Below are positions 56,572 to 64,000 of a DNA stretch of 64,000 nt, piece after piece (positions within the stretch are counted from its first letter, which is position 1; the number at the start of each line of letters is the position of its first letter). The DNA is from CATOSP01 sp965237775. Its GTDB lineage: Bacteria > Chloroflexota > Dehalococcoidia > Lucifugimonadales > UBA3495. A program made the position numbers and the translations under genes. The notes beneath the pieces are model-generated. The model did no database searches and had not been told where the DNA came from. It saw nothing but the letters and a program-made list of their open reading frames with translations. The stretch covers positions 3,658,001-3,722,000 of the forward strand of contig OZ250155.1 of the NCBI GenBank assembly GCA_965237775.1, read 5' to 3'.

Positions 56572-57208
56572 GGAAAGCGAGAACGTGCGGTGCGCGGCCC
56601 TCTGCGTCGGAAAAGACTGCATAGCCCCAGATGGCTATCGACTAACAAGCTTCAGTTAGTCGCCTCTGCACGGCCCGGATACGGGCATAGATATGCTTTG
56701 CACCAAAAGTAGCGGTTGAATCAGACTTTTGAATCAACCGTGACTTATGGTTCACGTGAGACTATTGGTTCAACAAGGACTTTTGATTCAGGCTTTGCTC
56801 CGCAAATGGCCGGTGCTCCAGAACGGGAGTATGGACCACTTTTGGAGCAATCCATACAGTAAGGCGACTCCTTATCATCGGAGCCGCCTCTTGGGAAGCA
56901 ACACATATACTTTGTGGCTGTAGGACTGCTATCAGGGCTGGCGGTAAATCACCGCTAACACGAGTAGCATTAACAACCACTCGGGCATAGTGCCACCTCC
57001 TTTCTGCCAGAGTTCGGAAGATTCTTCCGAGTCCTGACGATTAGATTATTTCATCCCCTACTCTGAAGGCGATATACGGCTCGGCTTTGCTCCAAAAGTG
57101 GCCGGTGCCCCAAGACCGGCCCAAGCCTTAACTTTCAAGAGCCGGGTCCGGGTCTTCATCAAGCCACCACAGCCCATATTCCATAATCACCTCTCCCACC
57201 GCTTGGCA
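56572..57208. other. Gene-free stretch with an 18-bp repeat array
   Basis: No gene is seen. It includes the array at 56719-56790. A ~33-bp imperfect direct repeat (GCTTTGCTCC...GGCCGGTGC) lies at 56793-56825 and 57084-57116. Confidence 0.5.
56719..56790. repeat. 18-bp tandem repeats, array 1 (four units)
   Basis: Units are six variable bases plus ACTTTTGGTTCA-like cores, at 56725, 56743, 56761 and 56779, with exactly 18-bp spacing. In one frame each unit encodes a hexapeptide like x-x-T-F-G-S. Confidence 0.8.
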
Positions 57209-57766
57209 TCAGAATGCCCTGCCAAGCAACTGCAACCTAAACGCACCCGGTATAGAATCATCCGCCTGCTCCAAGAGGACCAACCGCATTCTCCGCCCAT
57301 CCCCCAAAACACACTCAATGCGCCTTCTGGCCCTATCGTGAAGCCACCTGCCAACCATGCTTCTAGTACCAATGTTGTTGCGGCCCTGAACCCCGATAAT
57401 CTCAGCAATCTCCTCTACCATCCCACCACCCAAACTATCAACCCGGAATCTCGTGGCCCCGAACCAAGCCGCCAACGCCTCAAATACTTGCCGCTCCATA
57501 CTTTCCCCAACGTCAATATCAATATAGGCCTTCAGAGAAGGGCAAAACTCTTACAGTACGTCAGCCGTCAATTCTTTTGTTGTATCCATCAGTTCACGCC
57601 TCAATCTTCCGACATCGACTTGACCATCTGGCAGTTCCTTGCAATGGCAGGCAAAGATGTCAACGGCTCGTCTGGTAATGTCCAAGACAGCATCCAAATT
57701 TTGGTGGCTGATGCCGGACTCAATACAGATTGAAACGATAGATTCGATGAATGGCCCGCTTTTCAT
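57209..57766 (-). pseudogene. Unknown protein interrupted by a stop
   Basis: The minus frame reads FIESIVSICIESGISHQNLD, RRAVDIFACHCKELPDGQVD, LRRELMDTTKELTADVL-stop-EFCPSL. It continues in the same frame MERQVFEALAAWFGATRFRV and EEIAEIIGVQGRNNIGTRSM to an Arg-rich end. The same frame on both sides of a TAA suggests one gene with a nonsense mutation, though two small genes are possible. No family is recognised. Confidence 0.45.
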
Positions 57767-58343
57767 CGACGCCCGGAATCTAGCGCATTCATCCTGAATG
57801 TCACTTAACTATAGTGACGTTAATTCTTCATAAAGCTCATTCTCCAAGAAATTCAGCACAAGCATTCCCAGTGACTTTTCTTGCGCATTCCGCTCCCAAC
57901 ATCGTTCACAAGGAGGCGCAGACTCCTTCAGGTGCGTTGTCGTCCCATACTGGATCCGGTCAATTGCTCGCGCACCTCGACGACGCGGACCCTGTGCTCC
58001 ATCAGCCAACGGGTCTGGTCGAAGGGGTCCGGCATCTTCTCCCAACTCCGGGATTCGTGGTGTGCCCTGAACCACGCAGCCCACTCGCAGGACTGCTCGC
58101 CGGTCAGCAACTTCGTGAGCCAGGTTATCCAGATATAGGGGGCGGGTGACTAAGAGCCAGCCCCAAACGAACCAAGTGGCCCAGCAAGCCGTTAATGATA
58201 ACCGCAACCCACAGCTACGTCAGTCAAACGTCCGTAGTCAAGACCTGAGACTGCCCGCCCGTGTTTTGGAGCAAAGCCCGTCTACGGCGCGTGGAGCAGT
58301 TCGTCGACAGGGTCGAGCGGTTGTTGTAGGCCAAAGGCGAACA
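57767..58343. other. Decayed coding remnants on the minus strand
   Basis: Overlapping minus frames carry protein-like text (YLDNLAHEVADR; EQSCEWAAWFRAHHESRSWE then KMPDPFDQTRWLMEHR), but starts are poor and the frame changes. It is probably a broken gene of unknown family. Confidence 0.4.
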
Positions 58344-58481
58344 AGTAAGACTATTGATTCAGAGGCGACTTGTGGTTCAGGATGCACTTTTGGTTCATGC
58401 GCGGCTTTTGGTTCAGAGGCGACTTGTGGTTCAGATTGGAACCTGAATCACACTATTGATTCAAGGGAGACTTTTGGTGCA
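58344..58481. repeat. 18-bp tandem repeats, array 2
   Basis: Cores at 58350, 58368, 58386, 58404 and 58422 are spaced 18 bp apart (ACTATTGATTCA, ACTTGTGGTTCA, ACTTTTGGTTCA, GCTTTTGGTTCA, ACTTGTGGTTCA). An irregular unit and two more cores (58452, 58470) follow. The same family as the array at 56719. Confidence 0.8.
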
Positions 58482-58729
58482 AAGCCGCCCCAGATATTAG
58501 GCCAACTTCTCCTCTACCACAGGATACCAAAACCTCCGACCCGGAGTACCACAGGTTCCTGGACTCCTTGCCATACCTTTTGCACCCGCCTCTGGACACA
58601 ATCCGGTCGATAGTACGCCGAGTAGAGGTTGCAGCCACACCCCCGAGGCGAAACAATGGTTCAACGCAAGTGACTGTCTCGTACCCCTGTCGCTGTCCCC
58701 GCCAGAGCTGGCGCCCGACACTTCCGGCC
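58482..58729. other. No gene seen between array 2 and the duplicated segment
   Basis: There are only short frames without starts or motifs. Confidence 0.4.
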
Positions 58730-58948
58730 CTTCCCTGCCCTCCGGCCCGGGGAAACAAGACCGCCGGAACGGGCGAAGGAGTCAGCCATGCAGATGAACG
58801 GGGTCAACGGCCACCGGCACGAGGTCTCGGAAAAGCATCTGGCGCCCGGCGCCTTCCCGTGCCGGCTCGACATGGAGCTCTGCGCCTGCGGAGCAAAGCG
58901 GTGGGTGACTCTACAGGGCAGACCGGCCACCCCGTGGCAGTTCATCAA
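58730..58948 (+). repeat. ~220-bp duplicated segment, copy 2
   Basis: Matches 51228-51447 in the GC-rich leader and in the first ~50 codons of the gene at 58788; similarity ends after ATPWQF. Confidence 0.75.
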
Positions 58949-59051
58949 CCTGAGGCAGAAGGGGAAAAGTGAAGAACTTGAGGCACGGGAGACTCAAGTA
59001 AACGGTAAACGGAGTATCCCAAGTCCAAGTTCGTCATCAGCATCATTGTGA
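58788..59051 (+). CDS. Small CxC-motif protein (paralogue B, 87 aa)
   Basis: From ATG 58788 (GAAGGAG upstream) it reads HRHEVSEKHLAPGAFPCRLD, MELCACGAKRWVTLQG and ATPWQF, as in paralogue A. It adds ~30 polar residues (RQKGKSEELEARETQVNGKR) with a Ser-rich end. The three Cys and the His near the start are conserved between copies. It opens the rightward gene cluster that leads to the integrase. Function unknown. Confidence 0.6.
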   Translation: MQMNGVNGHRHEVSEKHLAPGAFPCRLDMELCACGAKRWVTLQGRPATPWQFINLRQKGKSEELEARETQVNGKRSIPSPSSSSASL

Positions 59052-59214
59052 ACATCGACCACTGACACAGACCACCTGGACAACAGGGGCGAGCCACATC
59101 AGGCTCGCCCTTTCCATTTCCAGAACCGACCACTCCTCGGCCACCGCCAGCACCGACCCCGACCCGGTTGCAAACCCCAGACCCATGCCTCTATGCCAGC
59201 CAACAGGAGACGTA

Positions 59215-59649
59215 ATGGCCAGACCTTACATCATGCCCCTGGGATTCATCGACCGGACCACCGACAACGGCGCCGTATTCGTACTCAACAACCCGGGGGA
59301 CTCGGCAGAGCTCAAGCCGGGCACCCCCGTAACCGTGTGGCGATACTCGCCCGACCAACTGGCGCTCGCCAAAATCCGTGGACTCATAAGCAACATAGGA
59401 TATGTGACCGCGAGATTCAGAACCGTTGAGTCCATAATGGACGACAGATGGCCCGGGGAAGAGGAGGTCCTGCGCAAGAGGACCCCGGTCTACCTGGCCC
59501 TGGAAGACAGCTTCGAACCGGACCCAGGACGCATGTTGACCCAGGAACAGGCCGACAGGATGGAGAGAATCACCCAGAGCTACAGGATACTGAGAAGCGG
59601 ACGCGCCCAGAGCCAGGACCGCGCCCACGGCGTCGAAGAGGACAAATAG
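59215..59649 (+). CDS. Conserved-looking hypothetical protein in the integration module (144 aa)
   Basis: I choose ATG 59215, preceded by GGAGA. The protein reads MPLGFIDRTTDNGAVFVLNN, LKPGTPVTVWRYSPDQLALA, KIRGLISNIGYVTARFRTVE and RTPVYLALEDSF, then a helical, charged tail. The first ~105 residues look like a small β-barrel; no catalytic motif is evident. It precedes the orphan recombinase C-terminal gene by 89 bp in the same direction and may share its operon. Confidence 0.6.
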   Translation: MARPYIMPLGFIDRTTDNGAVFVLNNPGDSAELKPGTPVTVWRYSPDQLALAKIRGLISNIGYVTARFRTVESIMDDRWPGEEEVLRKRTPVYLALEDSFEPDPGRMLTQEQADRMERITQSYRILRSGRAQSQDRAHGVEEDK

Positions 59650-59738
59650 GCCGGAGTGGCAACACCGCCCCCGTCAAAGACTTGACGAATATCGTTCATT
59701 CTGAAAAACTATGAAGCGACGAAGGCCAGAGGAACAGC

Positions 59739-60425
59739 ATGTTCAAAAAGGCAACCCTTCCCGGACCCCAGAATCCGCTGAAAGCCCAGGTCAACTGCGC
59801 CAACTGCGGAACACCCATGGCCGCAACCGGAGACAACTATGTCTGCCCGGTAAACGACGAACGCGGGCCGGACCACTGCCCCACCATGCCAGCCGGCATT
59901 GGGAGGCTCACCATCCAGGTCGCAACCCGGCTCCTGAAGCGGGTCATGAACGACAGCGCCATTGCGGCGCTGACCGCGGATGTACGGCAGGCGTCCTCGG
60001 AGATCTCGCGCACGCAAGAGAAACGGCTGCGGCGCAGCGAATCATCCATTGAGGAACTGGACGCGCTCAAGGCGAAGGTGCTTCAGCCCGTCGAGCAGAA
60101 CCTCGCCACCTACCAGGAGGTAGCCGAGGAAGTCCACCGCATAAACGTCGCCAAGACGGGTCTGGCCTACGAGTCCCAGGTGGCCCAAGAAGAGATCGAC
60201 AAGCTCGCCTTCATCGGAGACTCTGACGGACTCAGGGAGGACGCCCGGGACATGGCAGCCCACCTGGAAGACGCGGACCCCGAGGAGGTCAGAGGACTGC
60301 TCAACCCCTTCGTGCGGGAAATCCGAGTGGGAGCCAGGTGGGCCGAGGTCATCTACTCCCACCCTCTGCCGGACGGGCAGAACCGCGCCACGGCAGCATC
60401 CGACCACATAGCCCTGAACCCGTAA
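59739..60425 (+). CDS. Orphan large-serine-recombinase C-terminal domain (zinc ribbon plus coiled coil)
   Basis: This 228-residue protein starts at ATG 59739 (AGAGGA upstream). It begins directly with a zinc ribbon (QVNCANCGTPMAATGDNYVC then GPDHCPTMPA). It continues with helices (RLTIQVATRLLKRVMND), a long coiled coil (SEISRTQEKRLRRSESSIEE) and EVRGLLNPFVREIRVGARWA-EVIYSHPLPDG. The last block is the typical C-terminal strand of large serine recombinases (compare IVNLVEV...YYSVPLP in the integrase). No catalytic domain is encoded and the reading frame upstream is closed. It could bind att DNA or the integrase coiled coil and set direction (RDF-like). A truncated relic is the alternative. Confidence 0.7.
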   Translation: MFKKATLPGPQNPLKAQVNCANCGTPMAATGDNYVCPVNDERGPDHCPTMPAGIGRLTIQVATRLLKRVMNDSAIAALTADVRQASSEISRTQEKRLRRSESSIEELDALKAKVLQPVEQNLATYQEVAEEVHRINVAKTGLAYESQVAQEEIDKLAFIGDSDGLREDARDMAAHLEDADPEEVRGLLNPFVREIRVGARWAEVIYSHPLPDGQNRATAASDHIALNP

Positions 60426-60536
60426 TCCGGCCGGAACTACCGGGAAGAGCCGCGGGCACAGCTCCAGTTCCCGGCCCCGTCTTCCCCAGGGGCCAGCCCT
60501 CAGATACCCGGAGTTAATCGCTTGGGGGGCGCCCAG

Positions 60537-60908
60537 CTAGCAGGCCGGGATCCCTCCCAAGTCCTCAAGCTCAGTATCCCCAACCTCGGGAGCCTCTCGC
60601 TCCGCGAAGGCAACCTCCGGACCAGCATCCCCCTCGAAGGCGACAACGTCAGCATCCGCCGTCTCGTGTACCTTCACGCCGTCCCCCGGCGAGGATGAAT
60701 GGAAGTCCCTGGCGACACCAGGCATCTGCTGCAAGCCGCCCCCTCCTTCCAGCTCCTTCATCCGCTGGTACTTCTTCAACCTCTTGGCAAAAAGCCAGGC
60801 GCTCAGCGTCTCCCTGGGCTCTTCAGGCAGAGAATATATGCTGTCCGAGGCTTGAATTCCGCTGTCATCCCCACCCCGCCGGGCAGGATTTCCCTTTTTA
60901 TCTGCCAT
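60537..60908 (-). CDS. Hypothetical acidic protein, divergent from the regulator
   Basis: This 123-residue protein starts at ATG 60908. The N-terminus is basic-polar (ADKKGNPARRGGDDSGIQAS), followed by EEPRETLSAWLFAKRLKKYQ. The rest is acidic (VVAFEGDAGPEVAFAEREAP). It is read away from the XRE gene, and the ~130-bp gap between them should hold divergent promoters. No family is recognised. Confidence 0.5.
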   Translation of the reverse strand: MADKKGNPARRGGDDSGIQASDSIYSLPEEPRETLSAWLFAKRLKKYQRMKELEGGGGLQQMPGVARDFHSSSPGDGVKVHETADADVVAFEGDAGPEVAFAEREAPEVGDTELEDLGGIPAC

Positions 60909-61038
60909 CTGTTAGACTATCGTCGCTGGTAATCCAGTCTCCCCTTTGCTCAATCTCAGGCCTCCGGCCCGCAGGTATTATAGCACTTTCGCAGCAGCAT
61001 CCGGCATGTTTGCCAGCCCATTCCCAAAAGAGGACATC

Positions 61039-61518
61039 ATGCAACATATAGAACGCATGGCCGAATCCAGTCAAGCGGTTATGGGCCCGCCTGTCAGTGA
61101 CGGCCAGGATGACGAAAGCCCGGAACCCGCGAGAGACAAGCTCCCCATAACCTCTCTCCTCAGGCGGCTGAGGGGCACGCGAACCCTGAGACAGGTGGAA
61201 GCGGATACCGGCATATCCAACGCTTACCTTTCGAACCTGGAGTCCGGCGCAAAGCGGCCGGGGGTCAAAATCCTCTCCAGGCTCGCGGCGTACTACCGCG
61301 TCCGGCCGCGGGACCTGCTACAGGCCGCCGGCCTGCCCTTCGACGAGAACGCCGCAGTGCTCGCGGACTCCGTGTCCGAACTGCAGAGGATATACGAATT
61401 CGTAATCGCTGACCCCAACTTCTCCCACTACGGGAAACCGGCTGGAACACCGCCAGTCGATGTGCAGAAGTTCGTTGTTCACATGTACGAGCACTACACC
61501 GGAAAGCGGCTGATATAG
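61039..61518 (+). CDS. XRE-family transcription regulator next to the integrase
   Basis: ATG 61039 follows AGAGGA; upstream in-frame ATGs are less well placed. In 159 residues, ~36-95 form a lambda-repressor-type HTH (LLRRLRGTRTLRQVEADTGI, SNAYLSNLESGAKRPGVKIL). A C-terminal helical part follows (DLLQAAGLPFDENAAVLADS, VQKFVVHMYEHYTGKRLI). The integrase ATG lies 22 bp downstream, so the two are probably co-transcribed. It is the best candidate for the switch that represses excision in the integrated state. Its operator is likely between 60909 and 61038. Confidence 0.85.
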   Translation: MQHIERMAESSQAVMGPPVSDGQDDESPEPARDKLPITSLLRRLRGTRTLRQVEADTGISNAYLSNLESGAKRPGVKILSRLAAYYRVRPRDLLQAAGLPFDENAAVLADSVSELQRIYEFVIADPNFSHYGKPAGTPPVDVQKFVVHMYEHYTGKRLI

Positions 61519-61540
61519 ACTCCGCTCACGCGAGGCACAA

Positions 61541-63208
61541 ATGACAAGAGAAATGACCAACAGGGCAGTGACAGTAGCCAGAATGTCAGGAGGACCTGGC
61601 CAGGACAGAGAACTGTCCCACGGCAGGCAGGACAACCTCATGTTCGAATACTGCAAGAAAATCGGCTTGGACGTCATCAAGCCCTTCTACGAAGTCGCCA
61701 GCGGTCTGGACGCGAGCAAACGCCCCACACTCCTCGAGGTGATGGAATTCGTCCTAGACCCGGCGAACGAGATCTCCCACGTCGTCTTTCCTGACCTCTC
61801 CCGCTTCTCCAGGTCGAAGTCCGACCCCCAGACATACCTGAAACTTCTCGACGACAACGACATTATCATCCACTCAGCAGTGGATGGAACCACGTCGGAC
61901 GACGACAACGAGCTGTATTGGGATGTGAGCTTCCTCTTCAACCACGAATACTCCAAAACCATATCCCGACTTACGATCGGGGGACAATCCCAGTCCGTGA
62001 GGAATGGGAACGACATAAGCCCCGTGGTGGCATATGGATACGAAAAATACTACGTGGTGGAAAAAGCGAACGAAGGGAAGGAAGGGAAAGAAGTCGCCAG
62101 GCAGCGTCCCCGTTGGAGGCCTCACCCCAAACATTCGGAGGTGGTCCTGCTCATCTTCACGATGCGGGACCAGAAATATCTCCCAATGGCCATCTGCAAC
62201 CACCTGAACGGCCTGGGAATTAAAGCGCCGAGGGGTGGGCTGTGGACCACCAAAACCATCAGCAGAATGCTCAGAAACCTCGCGTACATCGGCTACTCCC
62301 AGGTCGGGAAGAAGTCCCTCTCCCAGTTCCCCAAACACCGGAGGAAGCGGGAACTGGTCCAAAACCCCAACGCCCACGAGGCCATAGTCGAGAAGGACCT
62401 TTTCAACAGGGTGCAGGCCCTCATGCCGAAGAAACCCAGGGCGCAGCGGGAACCCCCCAGGTCCCACGCCAGCCCCAACCCGCTGAGCGACCGGGTGAAG
62501 TGCGGCAAATGCGGTCACAACGCCAACATGATCATCGCCAACTCGGGGAGCGACGGCGGCAAGAAGCTAATGTGTTCCGTCAAGAAGAACTCCGGGGTCG
62601 CTTACTGCGACATCGAAGACATAGAGCTTGACGATTTCCTGAAGACCGTGGGCGAGTCCCTGAAGGAAAGACTCTCCGCTCCGTCAATCATCCAAGAGCA
62701 TATGGAAACCCTGGCCAAGAACAGCGAAGAACACGTCGCAAGGGAAAAGGACCGGCAGGCACTCAAAGCAAAGCGGCTGAAAGAGATCGATCAGGAAAAG
62801 GCCAACCTGATGAGGGGACTCGCCAAGGCTGAAGAGGAATTCCCCGAGAACGTCCAGGACTTCAATCAGTCCCTCAGCCGTCTGAACAAAGAGAAGGAGC
62901 AGATTAACCAGCAGCGACAGGACATGGACGAAGAAACCATTGAGCTGATGGCGTTCCTCGCCGATCCCGAGGGTGTGCTGGAGGCGCTCCAGGAACTGGG
63001 AGACAGTATCGACCCTGACGACCTGGAGGTAACGTCAAGGTTCCTCAAGAGCATCGTCAACCTTGTCGAAGTCTCGGACGACGATGCTGAGATGTACTAC
63101 AGCGTGCCTCTCCCCAACACGGTCGAGACGACAGAGGGCTACAAGGCCTCCACGCGCATCAAGCGCGCAGGCCATTCGCTTCTTTTAGGGACATCTGACC
63201 CCGCTTAG
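61541..63208 (+). CDS. int: Large serine recombinase (integrase) ending inside attR
   Basis: In the integrated form it has 555 residues. The catalytic domain has VARMSGGPGQDRE (Ser ~16), EVASGLDASKRPTLLEVM and FPDLSRFSRSKSDP. The recombinase domain (GYEKYYVVEKA...RMLRNLAYIGYSQVGKKSL) is followed by a zinc ribbon from ~322 (VKCGKCGHNANMI, LMCSVKKNSGVAYC). A long coiled coil (KRLKEIDQEKANLMRGLAKA; LNKEKEQINQQRQD) comes next, then IVNLVEVSDDDAEMYYSVPL. The final codons TSDPA lie in attR and the TAG stop is chromosomal. Without integration, the frame continues into the tail at 11971-12453. Confidence 0.93.
   Translation: MTREMTNRAVTVARMSGGPGQDRELSHGRQDNLMFEYCKKIGLDVIKPFYEVASGLDASKRPTLLEVMEFVLDPANEISHVVFPDLSRFSRSKSDPQTYLKLLDDNDIIIHSAVDGTTSDDDNELYWDVSFLFNHEYSKTISRLTIGGQSQSVRNGNDISPVVAYGYEKYYVVEKANEGKEGKEVARQRPRWRPHPKHSEVVLLIFTMRDQKYLPMAICNHLNGLGIKAPRGGLWTTKTISRMLRNLAYIGYSQVGKKSLSQFPKHRRKRELVQNPNAHEAIVEKDLFNRVQALMPKKPRAQREPPRSHASPNPLSDRVKCGKCGHNANMIIANSGSDGGKKLMCSVKKNSGVAYCDIEDIELDDFLKTVGESLKERLSAPSIIQEHMETLAKNSEEHVAREKDRQALKAKRLKEIDQEKANLMRGLAKAEEEFPENVQDFNQSLSRLNKEKEQINQQRQDMDEETIELMAFLADPEGVLEALQELGDSIDPDDLEVTSRFLKSIVNLVEVSDDDAEMYYSVPLPNTVETTEGYKASTRIKRAGHSLLLGTSDPA
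63180..63204. other. attR: attR: attP right-end arm and crossover core
   Basis: The arm TTCTTTTAGGGA (63180-63191) mirrors TCTCTAAAAGAA of attL with one mismatch. The core CCCCGC is at 63199-63204, followed by LRR coding sequence (TTAGCTGATTGTTGTGG). The whole arm and core are also integrase codons. Confidence 0.85.
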
Positions 63209-64000
63209 CTGATTGTTGTGGAGGAACAACCCGGCGAGGTTGGGCAGGCTCCCCAGTTCCGCCGGTATCTCTCCACTTAGCTGATTGTCGTTGAGGAACA
63301 ACCCGGCGAGGTTAGTCAGACCCCCCAGTTCCGCCGGTATCGGCCCGCTCAGCCGGTTATGGGACAGGAATAGAGCTTCAAGGGATGACATGATGCCCAA
63401 TTCCGCCGGTATTTCCCCGCTTAACTGATTGCCCTTGAATCGAAGCGATCTCAGGTTGGTCAGGTTGCCCAACTCCGCCGGTATTTCCCCGCTTATCGGG
63501 TTCTCGCTGAAATCCAACTCGGTCAGGTTGGCCAGGTTGCCCAACTCTTCCGGTATCTCCCCGCTTATCTGGTTGCCGTGGAGGTGCAGCGATCTCAGGT
63601 TGGTCAGGTTGCCCAGTCCCGCTGGTATTGGTCCGGTCAACCGGTTCCCGTTGAGATCCAAAATTTGCAGGTTGGCCAGGCTGCCCAGTTCCTCTGGTAT
63701 CTCCCCGCTTAACTGATTGTTTATGAGGTACAACCGGGTCAAGTTGGCCAGGCTGCCCAGTCCCGCCGGTATATCACCGCTTAGTCGATTGGCCTCGAGG
63801 CTCAAATCGGTCAGGTTGGACAGGCTACCCAGTTCCGCTGGTATCTCCCCGCTTAGCTGGTTAAAATTGAGGGACAGGAATTCCAGGTTGGTCAGGTTGC
63901 CTAGTTCCGCAGGTATCTTCCCACTCAACCGATTCCAATCAAGGTTCAGCCCAGTGACACGTCCGGTGTTGTCGGTCTTTACACCGTACCACCGGCTCAA
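63199..64000 (-). pseudogene. Upstream part of the split LRR gene, open at the window edge
   Basis: From the window edge, about eleven 24-residue plant-type LRRs read LxxLxLxxNxLSGxIPAELG (e.g. LFLHNNQLSGEIPAELG). The frame then reaches attR at NNQLSG and runs into element sequence (VRCP-stop). The repeats continue at 11963 on the other side of the insertion. The true start and signal peptide lie beyond 64000. Confidence 0.9.

Larger units (their letters stand above)
11964..63204 (+). mobile_element. ~51.2 kb serine-integrase integrative element inserted in the LRR gene
   Basis: The outer flanks at 11963 and 63205 rejoin into one uninterrupted LRR coding sequence when the element plus one copy of CCCCGC is removed. 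The integrase lies at the right end and finishes inside attR. Cargo includes a methyltransferase RM candidate, an ATPase-TOPRIM pair, a DUF4365 pair, giant adhesins, a lipoprotein and a right-end module with an XRE regulator and recombinase-domain proteins. Many secondary IS remnants lie inside, so the element or parts of it are old. No relaxase, type IV secretion or phage structural genes were recognised, so how it moves between cells is unclear. Confidence 0.88.

Noticed and set aside
56719..58481. Possible CRISPR array from regular repeats
   Set aside because: The conserved part is 12 bp and the variable part only 6 bp. There are no cas genes.

Overview
ORGANISM. The window is GC-rich bacterial DNA. 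It carries several giant secreted proteins built from fibronectin type III (FN3), Calx-beta, PPC-like and Ig-like repeats, plant-type leucine-rich repeats (LRR) ending in a dockerin-like EF-hand, Uma2 nucleases, and many IS607, IS4-like, IS1380, IS630, IS1182 and IS21 remnants. This mix resembles environmental Chloroflexota (Dehalococcoidia/SAR202-like or sponge-associated lineages). That is inference from protein style; no marker gene or intact tRNA/rRNA gene was seen.

MAIN RESULT. A leucine-rich-repeat gene on the minus strand is split in two. Its upstream part ends at 63.2 kb and its downstream part resumes at 11.96 kb. Joining the two at the shared 6-bp core CCCCGC (11964-11969 and 63199-63204) restores the reading frame and the LRR consensus exactly. 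The ~51.2 kb between them is therefore an integrated mobile element. A large serine recombinase (61541-63208) sits at its right end and its last codons lie in attR. The attP rebuilt from the two inner flanks is a near-perfect inverted repeat centred on the core, as expected for serine integrases. In the excised circle the integrase frame would run through attP without a stop into a basic, Cys-rich 160-residue tail at the left end (to 12453). Integration thus appears to cut the integrase gene, giving 555 residues integrated versus 715 predicted in the circle. This resembles the split integrases of SSV-type archaeal viruses, but with a serine recombinase.

LAYOUT. 0-11.9 kb is chromosomal accessory DNA: a collagen-like membrane protein, two IS607-type elements (one beside a wrecked third), a coiled-coil nuclease-like gene, a MITE, a Uma2 protein, a dead IS4-like element and the 3' part of the LRR gene. 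12-25 kb (inside the element) holds a nuclease-like paralogue, a large adenine methyltransferase (single-chain restriction-modification candidate), decayed genes, an IS1380 pseudogene, a decayed tyrosine recombinase, and an ATPase-TOPRIM pair of anti-phage type. 25-50 kb is dominated by two giant secreted proteins, one 669-residue FN3 protein and a lipoprotein, with gene debris between them. 50-58 kb has a recombinase-like domain lacking the catalytic serine, a DUF4365 two-gene operon, and IS21/IS1182/hydrolase remnants. 58-63.2 kb is the integration module: small CxC protein, two unknown proteins, an orphan recombinase C-terminal domain, an XRE regulator and the integrase. The rest is the upstream LRR half.

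OTHER THEMES. The element carries free-standing pieces of serine recombinases. A 23-bp hairpin is inserted precisely, always before CTG, at three sites in two transposase genes. A MITE family shares ends with the IS4-like element, one copy with an 11-bp target duplication. A 13-G tract inside an adhesin gene could give phase variation.
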